From assembly GCA_009823505.1 (NCBI GenBank), contig VZQC01008854.1:557228-621227 (forward strand): 64,000 nucleotides of DNA, in the 5' to 3' direction. The notes beneath the pieces were generated by a model. It was not told the DNA's origin. It saw nothing but the letters and a program-made list of their open reading frames with translations, and did not search any database. The translations under genes were made by a program, and so were the position numbers. Origin of the DNA: Rhizomys pruinosus (lineage: Eukaryota; Chordata; Mammalia; Rodentia; Spalacidae). Position 1 is the stretch's first letter; every line of letters begins with the position of its first letter. Shown here piece after piece: positions 55,570-64,000 of this stretch.

Positions 55570-58225
55570 TTTAGGGGTTTTTTTTGAGGCTATTGTGAAT
55601 GGGAAGGTCTTCTTATATTCCTTCTCCACTTGTTTATTGTTGGTGTAAAGAAAGGCTACTGATTTTTCTAGGTTAATTTGTATCCTGAAACTTTACTGAA
55701 ACTCTTAATAATTTCTAGAAGTTTTCAGGTGGAGTATTTAGCATCCGTTAGGTAAACTATCATATCATGTGCAAAAAGAGATAGTTTAACTTCCTCTTTT
55801 CTGATTAGTACTCCTTTTATTTCCTTCTCTTGTCTTATTGCCTAAGCAAGCATTTCAAGCACTATGTTGAAGAAGAGTGGAGATAAGGGGAAGCCTTGCT
55901 GTGTTCCCACCTTTAAGGGAAATGGTTCCATTTTTTCTCCATTTAGGATGATGTTGGCAGTGGATTTGCTATATATGGCTTTGATCATGTTCAGGAATGT
56001 TCCCTTCAGTCTAATTCCCTCTAGAACTTGAAACATGAAGGGATGCTGGATCTTGTCAAAGGCTTTTTCTGCATCAATTGAGATGATCATGTGGTTTTTG
56101 TCATTACTCCATTTATGAGTTTTATGATATTTATTGATTTACATATGTTGAACCATCCCTGCATGTCTGGTATGAATCCAACACTTGGGGAAAAACCTAA
56201 CCAAAGATACCAAAGATCTCTACAACAGAGATTTTAAACCCCTGAATAAGGGGATTGAAAATGACATCAAAAGTTGGAAAAACATCCCATGCTCATAGAT
56301 TGGAAAAATTAATGAGGTAAATATGTCTAATTTACCCAGATTGATATACAGATTCAATGCAATCCCAATTGAAATCCCCATGAGTTTTTTCACAGACTTG
56401 GAAAAAAAATCCTTAAATTCATATGGAAAGCCCCCCTGAGTAAAAAGTGCAATACAGGGGGAATTGCTTTACCTGACTTCAAGCTATATAATAGGGCTAT
56501 AGTCATGAAGACAGCCTGGTACTAGCACTAAAATAGACCCGTTGACCAATGGAACAAAAGTGAAGATCCAAACTTGAGCTCATAGAATTTCACCCACTTC
56601 ATATTTGACAAAGGGGCAAAAAACCCTCAATGGAGGAAGGATAGCATCTTCAGTAAATGGTGCTGGCAAAAGTGGATCACCATATGTAGAACAACAAAAT
56701 TAAATCCCTACCTCTCACCCTGTACAAAAATCAACTCCAAGTGGATTAAAGATCTCAACTTGAAACCTGAAACCCTGAAGGTGATAGAAGAAAAAGTTAG
56801 CAATGACCTACAAGACATAGGCTTAGGAAAAGACTTTCTAAATTGGACAGCAGTTACACAGGAAATAAGGTCAACAGTTGATAAATGGGACCTTATCAAA
56901 CTCAAAAGCTTCTGTACAGCAAAAGAAACAATCAAGGAAATTAAGAGAAAACCCACAGAGTGGGAAAAAATCTTCACCACTGACACATCTGACAGAGCAT
57001 TAATGTCCAGAATATACAGACTACTTAAAAAACAAAGAAGTAAGAAAACAAATGACCTACTCAAAAGATGGAGTAAAGAGCTGAACAGACTTCACAAGCT
57101 AGGAAGTAAAAATGGCTGAGAAACATCTTGAAAAGTGTTCAACATCATTAATAATTAAGGAAATTCAAATTAAAACCACTCTCAGATATCATCTCACTCT
57201 GGTGGGACTGGCTAAGATCAAGACAACAAAAGACACCAAAGGCTAGAGAGGTTGTTGGGAAAGGGGAACACTCATCCAGTGCTGACAGGAATGTAAACGT
57301 GTACAACCATTATGAAAAGCAGTGTGGAGAACCTTTAAAAGACTCAAAATGAGTTTACCATCTGACCCAGTCATACCATTCTGGAATATATACTGGGAAG
57401 ACTCATCCTACCACAAAGATACATGCACATATATGTTTATTGCAGCTCTTTTCACAATAGGAAAGAGCTGGAACCAACCCAAATGCCCCTCAACAGATGA
57501 GAGGATGACAAAATGTGGTACATCTACACAATAGAGTACTATTCAGTGGTAAAGAAAGATGACATCATGAACTTTGCAGGTAAATGGATGGAACTAGAAG
57601 CCATTGTGGTAAGTGAAGTAACAGTCCCAGAAAAACAAATGACGAATGGTTTTCCTTATTTGTGGATGCTAACACCAAATCCCCTGTTGAAAGGCAAGCT
57701 GAACAACATTATTGTTATATTTCCTTTTATCTGAAAGCAACTGTGTTGTTGTAATGCAAATCTCTTATGGGGCTCTAGAATTGACCTACCACTTATTTTC
57801 AGACTCTGTAATTACTGTATATGGGTGAAAGGTATGTATTCACATTTAAAAGTAATATAAAATTAAAGGAGGAAAATGTGAATTCCTAAATACATTTTGT
57901 AATTAACATAAAGTTTATTCCAAGAGGTCATAATTTTGATGCATATGTGACTATTATATAGGCATATGTTGGAGCAATAAAAGGGAGAGGGAAAAACAAC
58001 AACATAAAGACTTGGTTAAAGAACTGAATGATACAGTTAAACTCTGCCCAAAACAACAAGCCTCTGCAGGAAAAGACTTTGGTAAGACTGAGAGAAAGAT
58101 GCAAGACATGTATGGCAGAAGGCATGAACAGGGATGGGATGGGGGCAGGGAGAGGGGAACATGTCTAAATTGGACTGAAAGATAATGAATGAAATATACA
58201 ATTCAATAAAAGTGTTAAAAATGCT
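55570..58225 (+). mobile_element. L1 with inverted 5' part (twin priming) and complete 3' end
   Basis: At 55570-56170 the minus strand encodes reverse transcriptase: [19 protein letters not shown] and a [18 protein letters not shown] stretch, then [14 protein letters not shown] near 55790, where the catalytic FADD reads FAHD. At about 56171 the strand flips and the plus strand continues ORF2 from the YLG..LTKDTKDLYN region through [17 protein letters not shown], a 119-codon open stretch (56760-57119) and the C-terminus (57322-57734). A 3' UTR follows, ending 'attcaataaaagtgttaaaaa' at about 58222. ORF2 is broken by stops. A partial second copy of the ORF2 3' region is not present. Confidence 0.8.
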
Positions 58226-59090
58226 TAGAAATTAGTATTGTCGTTATAAAAGATGGAAAATAAAATTCAGGAATATTTTCAGAAATAATAACATAAATAA
58301 GTAAAGAATAAAAATATACAGGCCAAAGGAATTCCAGTAAAAGCAATACTTTTATCTTACATGAGGCAAACCCTTCTTCAAATCCAGCTTCATTCAGTAG
58401 ATGTGACACCTCTTTCTACTTCCTCATGAACGTTTTTGACATTTTTTTCTTGGGTACTATTATGTCATGTTGACAGCAAAACATTCTGGATTTTCGTTGG
58501 TCTCTAAATGTACTGTTAAGAAATAACAGTTGTTAAATCAACAGTGATATTTACCATGCTTGGATAATATTTTCTTTTCTAGGGGCATTTTTCCTGTAAA
58601 TCTAACTGGAAACACTGGACTGTGAACAATGCTCATTTTATTGTAGGTGGTTACTAGACTGATTCATATTATGCAGGTTTATGGTATAAAAAGATAATTT
58701 ATTTTTTAAGTTTTTCTTTCCTTCGACAGGCAATGGTTACAAGATGTGCATGTGAAAGTGATTTTTTTCTCCATCTGAATCCATTTACTTTTTTTTAAAA
58801 AACAGTATTATATCTACAACCACTCTAGATATTTCTGACAAATATTGAAGTCGCTACTTGGGATGTCTTTCTTACTGGAATATCAGAAGCATAATGCTGT
58901 TGGTCAATCTCTGCTGTACATCATATGTCTCCCTTTAACCAATGGATAGGCCTTCCCATTAGATAAGACCAAAGCATTATCTTTAATAGTTACCTTTGGA
59001 GTGTTTTCTACCAGAGCTGATGATACTCAGTGGTGATTATATATATATTATTATATACTATATTATATATATATATATAAACATATATTT
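58226..59090. other. Unique AT-rich sequence
   Basis: No gene supported. Ends in a TA-rich patch (59038-59078). Confidence 0.4.
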
Positions 59091-59091
59091 G

Positions 59092-59268
59092 GTCTTCTCG
59101 AGACAAGGTCTCCCTGTAGCCCCAGCTACTGTCCTGGAACTCACTCTGTAGACCAGGCTGGCCTTGAACTCACTCTGTAGACCAGGCTGGCCTTGAACTC
59201 ACAAAGATCCACCTGCCTCTGCCTCCGAAGTGCTAGGATTAAAGGCATGTGCCACCACACCTGGCTAG
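59092..59268 (-). repeat. B1 SINE with an extra 29-bp internal duplication
   Basis: A minus-strand B1 in which 59138-59166 and 59167-59195 are identical 29-mers (aactcactctgtagaccagg...). Confidence 0.92.
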
Positions 59269-59895
59269 TGGTGGTATATTTATAATATTCCAAGCTAACA
59301 TTTCCCATCTACAAAAGGTTTTTAAGCCTTTGAAGCCACATTTTTAGAAAATGTAATGGGAACTAGAAATAAAACACAAGGCTATAGATTATCTTGAAAA
59401 ATCCTTTTCATCCCAGAAGCTTGAGAATCCTGACCAACTTTGAACTGTATCTCTACTTCAACATTCATGGAAATTCATGTGGCCTTTAGTATCACCAGAT
59501 TTAGGATCTCTGCATCAGGTTTTGAGTAGATATTTAAAAGTTCTTAGAAATGACATTTTAAACTGTTTTTACAGAAGATATATGAATGTTGGTTGGTGTT
59601 TGGGAGGCCTCGGCTATTCCTGGGATACTTGAGTTGCAGTTGGAAGGAAGAACATTTGCTAGAAGTAAGGATGCTACTCTATAGATTTCTTAATTCATGA
59701 AAGATGGTGATATCACAGTCATTGGTGACTTGGACTACCAACCACAGTTAATAAAAAGAATCACTTTGAGGAGGAAGGACCAAAACTTTTTACAACAACT
59801 TTTACATCACAACTCAGAACTTTAGAAACAGATGAAATAAAAAATTTTCTATAAAGGTAACTTTATGTTTTCTATTATATCTGCTATTCTTTTTT
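59269..59895. other. Unique sequence
   Basis: Nothing recognised. Confidence 0.4.
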
Positions 59896-59899
59896 TTAA

Positions 59900-60118
59900 A
59901 AATTATTTTTATTTTCTGTGTATTAGTGTTTTGCCTGCATAGATGTAAGTTCACCACATGCATGCAATGCCTGTGGAGGCCAGAAAAGGGCATTGGATTC
60001 CTTGGAACTAGAGGTACAAATGGTTGTTCATCACCATGTAGGTGCTGGGAATTGAACCCAGGTCCTCTACAAGAGCAGCCAGTGCTCTTAACCACTGCAA
60101 CAGCTCTCTAGCTCTCTA
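59900..60118 (-). repeat. B3-like SINE
   Basis: Minus strand: 'tattagtgttttgcctgcat', 'ggaggccagaaaagggcattg', 'ggaattgaacccaggtcctc'. Complete. Confidence 0.82.
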
Positions 60119-60880
60119 TCCACTGTTCTTGTTGGGGTAGTTTGAAGGACTCAGCTGAATTGGCAATTGAACTGACACTTGTGAAAGTACTGGAAATCTG
60201 AGTTTGGAAAGCATCTTGAGCTGGCTTTCCCATATTTCCTTTCAAAGGACTAGATTTGACTTAAGCCTGAACACATGGGACCACATTTACCAGAAAATTG
60301 GTTATTGGAAGAAACTGCAGATTTTTTTTTCAAACTACTTGATGTATGTATCCTGAAGCAAGGCAAGCATTGCTGGGTTTTCCGCTGCACGTCTTGGTAC
60401 CAGTTGTGGATTACTGGGCATTTTACAGCACAGGGACCACTCAGTGGGGAAGGTGGGCAGAAAAAGTGTGGAACCAGAGCAGATCATTGTGCTGAAGCTG
60501 ATCTGCATCCACTTGGATAGGTTTGAGCTTGAACAGAGGGCAATGCCAGCTCACCTGGTTTGATACTTCTTGATGCCACACCCTCTCTGGTCATTTACTA
60601 CTCATGATGTTTGGAAATTTATTGGAAAATGTGAAGCATTTTAAATAACATTGTGTGCCATTAAGTTTTACATGAAGCTACAAAGTAAATATGGTAAAAA
60701 ATTGCTCCAGTGAATCAGATTAATTTATTGATCATCTCAGTTATATTTTGTCACAAGAGCAGCTAAAATATATATAAAATCCCAAACAATAGGATAGTCA
60801 TCATGTTATGTATCTATTCATCTTATGTGTATGCTCCTCTTACCCCTCTTACCCCTCATTCTTCTGCACCTGCTTGTGAT
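60119..60880. other. Unique sequence with an unassigned 81-codon open frame
   Basis: The plus-strand open frame 60275-60520 is in a locally GC-richer stretch and could be an exon-like or retrocopied piece. I recognise no protein family and see no splice pattern, so I do not call it. Confidence 0.3.
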
Positions 60881-61489
60881 GATCAGTTTCATTCTCTACC
60901 TCTGTATAACTGATCTCCCCCCACAAACATACAAATGGGATCATGCACTATTTTTTTCTTGCAGCCCTTCATTGAGTTTACATATAATAATATCTTCATG
61001 TCTTCTAGGTCATTTCATGTCTTGGCATATGGGAAGATCATTTTAAAGTCTGGTTAATATTTCCTTATTCATTTGTCTGCTGATGGATACTTGGGATGTT
61101 TCTTTGTCATGACTATTATGAATAAAGTTACAGTGGCTGGAAATGTGGGTTTATTCATGAGGTGATTATTTAAGCTCCTTTAGTCATATCAAGAAAGAGA
61201 ATTTGGGGACCATTTAAAAGTTCTTTCATTTATCCAATTATTTCTTTTTTCACATCGATTTTCACAATAGCTACTGTAATTTACCTCTCCACCAGCAGTA
61301 AAGTAGAATTTCCTTTATGTCTTGCTGACACCTAACCATTTTCATAATAGCCATCATAATGACAAAAAGTGATATCTCATGGTAATTTTAATTTGCACTT
61401 GTTAATATATCTGTTGGACAATGTATGTCTTCTTTGGAAAAATGTTTGCTCAGATTCTTTGTTCCTGTTTGATAATGATTATCTTTTTC

Positions 61490-61648
61490 TTGGGGGGGGG
61501 GTCTTTTTGAGAAAGGGTCTCCCTATAGTGCCAGCTGGCCTGGAACTCGCTCTGTAGACCAGGCTGACCTTGAACTCAGAGATCCACCTCCTCTGCCTCT
61601 GCCTCCCCAGTGCTGGGATTAAAGGTGTGTGCCACCACACCCATCAAA
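61490..61648 (-). repeat. B1 SINE
   Basis: Minus-strand B1 after a G-run, complete, with a 6-base CTCTGC duplication in 'cctctgcctctgcctcc'. Confidence 0.9.
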
Positions 61649-61649
61649 T

Positions 61650-61832
61650 GATTATCTTTTTATTTATTTGTATGTGTGTGTGCACAGCCGTGCTACAACA
61701 TATGCGTGGAGGTCAGAGGACAATTTTTGAGAATCAGTTCTCTCCTTCCACCGGTGGGTTTTGTACATTAAACTCAGGTACTTAGGCTTAGCATAGGTAT
61801 CTTTATCTGGTGAACTATTTCACCAGCCCCAT
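61650..61832 (-). repeat. B3/B2-like SINE
   Basis: Minus strand: 'tatgtgtgtgtgcacagccg', 'ggaggtcagaggacaattttt', ending 'gaactatttcaccagcccc'. Diverged. It abuts the B1, with 'aatgattatctttt' before and between them. Confidence 0.78.
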
Positions 61833-61999
61833 CTTTTTAAATTGTGTCATTTTCTGCTATTTGTTTGTAAAATTTATTTTTACATTTTATATATTGATCT
61901 TATAGATACTTGATTTGCAAACATTTTTCTTAACCTGTAGGTTGCCATTTTTATTTTGAAACATAGTTCCATCCTAAAGAGCTCCCCAGAGTCCAAAAT

Positions 62000-63905
62000 G
62001 TCTTTACAGACTATGTGGCCTACAAATTTTGGCAGGAAGAAACAATCAAAGGAGAAAAAGATGTTCCCATCCTCGATACCTCACTGTCTTGAATAGATAA
62101 GTCAACTGGACAAAAAATAAATTGAGATATATTTGATTTGATAATCCCATACATCAAATGGACCTAACAGACATCTACCAAATATTCCACCCAAGCAACA
62201 AAAAATATACTTTGTATTCACTGGTCCATGGAACTTTTTTCAAAAATTGACCACATACTGGAGCACAAAACAAACCTCAACAGATATACAAAACTGAAAC
62301 AATTTCATTAATTATATCAGACCACATGCAATAAAGCTTAAAATTAACATCAAAAGAAGCTCTAGTTACTACATGAGCTCTTATATTAAATGACACACCC
62401 TTGAATGATGAATGGGTCAAAGAAGAAATTAAAAATGAAATAAAAGTATTCCTGAAACTAAGTGAAAAATGATAATACAACACAACAATACCTCTGGGAG
62501 ATTTTCAAACCAGTCCTAAAAGGGAAGTTTATAACTGTGTGGCAAGGAGCACAGTGCAAGAGGATACCTCCCTTTGAATGGATGGTGAGAGTGATCCAAG
62601 TGATGTTCAAAACAATGCAGGTTACCACCAAAGCTCTTGATTATCTACCAGAAATAGAAAATAAGACCCTACTGTTCAGAACAGGACATGCTTCAGGAAT
62701 ATGACTTAGATTAATGGACTATAACTAACCCAGAAGCCTTCTACGTGAAGTTAAGCACTCATGACGGTAGACAATGCGCACACTGCTAAGGGAGAAAAGC
62801 AATCAATGGTACAATACAGACAAAAAAACCTAACAACCATGATGAGCTGACCAGCAAGCTACCTCTATTTGTGCAGTAGAGGCACTGTTGTCTGGGGGAT
62901 GGTCAACAGCTAGCTAATTGGACTTGGAACCCACTCAGTGGGAGTGAATGCATGAGAGCCACTGTAAGCTCAGCCAAATGCACAGGGCTGGAGAGGACAC
63001 AGAGCCTAGAGAAAAGCCTATCAGTGCCATATCTCGCGACAAATGAAATTTTTTACCATACACTAACTATGGAATCTTATTCCATCTTTTGAGATAGTGG
63101 AATCTTATATTTATAGACAAGCATACCATATGCCATTCATCAAAAAGCTACTCTTTGCAACACATGAAAGCCACTGGAGAATCCCACAACTGGTCAGACA
63201 CAGAACATATATACCTGAACAATCCTCATTCCTAGGAGACACATCTACAATCGAACCTCTATAAACAGAATGAGGGGTAGAGTGAAAACAAGTGCATGCT
63301 CAATTGTCACCAGTAAAGCTTCCTTACACGATAGGGTGTGTTGCAAATGAAAGGCCACAATTAGTCAAACTTCAAAGAATGGGAGCCTCCAGAGAGTGTA
63401 TCACTGGATGGGGTCCTTATATTAAACCTCACTCATGCACAACTCAGGGATCATTGTGGAAGGGGGGGCAAAAGAGATTGTCATAGCCAGAGCTGGTGCA
63501 AGAACGTAGAGAAGCAGTGGCTTACAGTCACCAACTGTAAGCTTTCACATATGAACTTGTGGCAATGTCGACATCAGGCACAAGACCCATGTCAACTGGG
63601 ACAAGGTCTCAAAGTGGAGTAAGAAAAATGGGTGGGGGACTGACCTTAGACTGAGAACTAAGAGAGACTGAGTGCTGTTGGGTGAGGAAGGGTATGCCTT
63701 ACCTACGATTCCAGATATGCTGACTAGACTCCAGCAGATCTATTTGTGCAGAAGGACATCTGGATTTGAGAGGTTGACTGAATAGTGTTTAGCTTGGATG
63801 TTGTGATGCTTAAGTTGTGATGGAGGTCGGGGCATGGGGAATATTGGGTTTTGTTGGGAACCATTGTATGAGTTGGACAAATGCTCAATAAAAAATTATT
63901 AAAAA
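62000..63905 (+). mobile_element. L1, internally deleted, with long 3' UTR
   Basis: Plus-strand ORF2 endonuclease-end sequence (62160-62300: acatctaccaaatattccacc, then attgaccacatactggagcac) passes through 62400-62530 (gggagattttcaaaccagtcc). It then jumps without the RT domain to a spacer and the long Lx-type 3' UTR (62760-63890). The 3' end is 'gctcaataaaaaattattaaaaa'. About 2.5 kb of ORF2 is missing. Confidence 0.65.
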
Positions 63906-64000
63906 TTCAGAAGGAACACAAATAAATGGCTTAAACATTGCAACTCAAAACTCTGGAAAGACAAGAAAAAATGAAACCCAAACCCAGCAGATGAGAAGAA

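Larger units (their letters stand above)
60885..61975 (-). mobile_element. Old L1 ORF2 3' fragment, interrupted by SINEs
   Basis: The plus strand shows the reverse-complement texture of the L1 ORF2 C-terminus (gctgatggatacttgggatg at 61080; ctccaccagcagtaaagtag at 61288; gatatctcatggtaatttt at 61371). It continues after two SINEs at 61840-61975 (ttgcaaacatttttcttaacc...gtaggttgcc). Heavily mutated. Confidence 0.6.

Noticed and set aside
1..64000. Host exons or a bacterial or phage-like gene system
   Set aside because: No splice-bounded coding exon, no CpG-island-like promoter, and no operon-like gene order. The repeat content is that of a rodent nuclear genome.

Overview
The window looks like nuclear DNA of a muroid rodent. 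B1 (7SL-derived), B2 (tRNA-derived) and ID SINEs occur together with rodent-type L1 and with endogenous retroviruses of the intracisternal A-particle and betaretrovirus kinds. Many B2 copies are nearly identical and have perfect 14-17 bp target-site duplications, so B2 was recently active. The B1/B2 consensus is not quite that of mouse, but I cannot name the species. No host protein-coding exon can be supported. The window reads as intergenic or intronic DNA built by nested retroelement insertion.

Layout. 1-5600: unique AT-rich DNA, an L1 3' end, a medium-reiteration repeat, a B3/(TG)n block and a gamma-type solo LTR (4799-5323). 5605-8183: a short IAP-like provirus on the minus strand with both LTRs and a 6-bp target duplication. 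8740-22700: SINEs, several L1 fragments (one inverted in the twin-priming manner) and two related LTR-like elements. 22700-34085: a minus-strand L1 split by an 8.9-kb betaretrovirus-like provirus (24016-32893, minus strand). 34150-35220: a 25-bp-unit minisatellite interrupted by a solo LTR. 35600-44160: B1/B2 copies, L1 pieces, a possible unidentified retrocopy, and a long inverted repeat (arms 40003-40396 and 41515-41913). 44160-64000: mostly old or rearranged L1 copies, including two more inverted ones, with B1/B3 SINEs and AT-rich unique sequence.

The most gene-like object is the betaretrovirus-like provirus. Gag (573 codons) is open from a myristoylation-type start to two CCHC knuckles. 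It ends at a textbook A AAA AAC slippery heptamer directly before its stop codon. The -1 frame then encodes a dUTPase and the start of the aspartic protease. The rest of protease and all of reverse transcriptase, RNase H and integrase are missing. About 2.1 kb of AT-rich, non-retroviral-looking sequence lies there instead, followed by a frame-broken envelope gene that still holds the cleavage site and transmembrane subunit. Such an element could make Gag but would depend on other elements for reverse transcription and integration, like the ETn/MusD pair in mouse. The two LTRs differ by only a few percent by eye, so the insertion is fairly recent.

All repeat-family names rest on reading motifs and structure. 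Fuzzy edges are stated as such.
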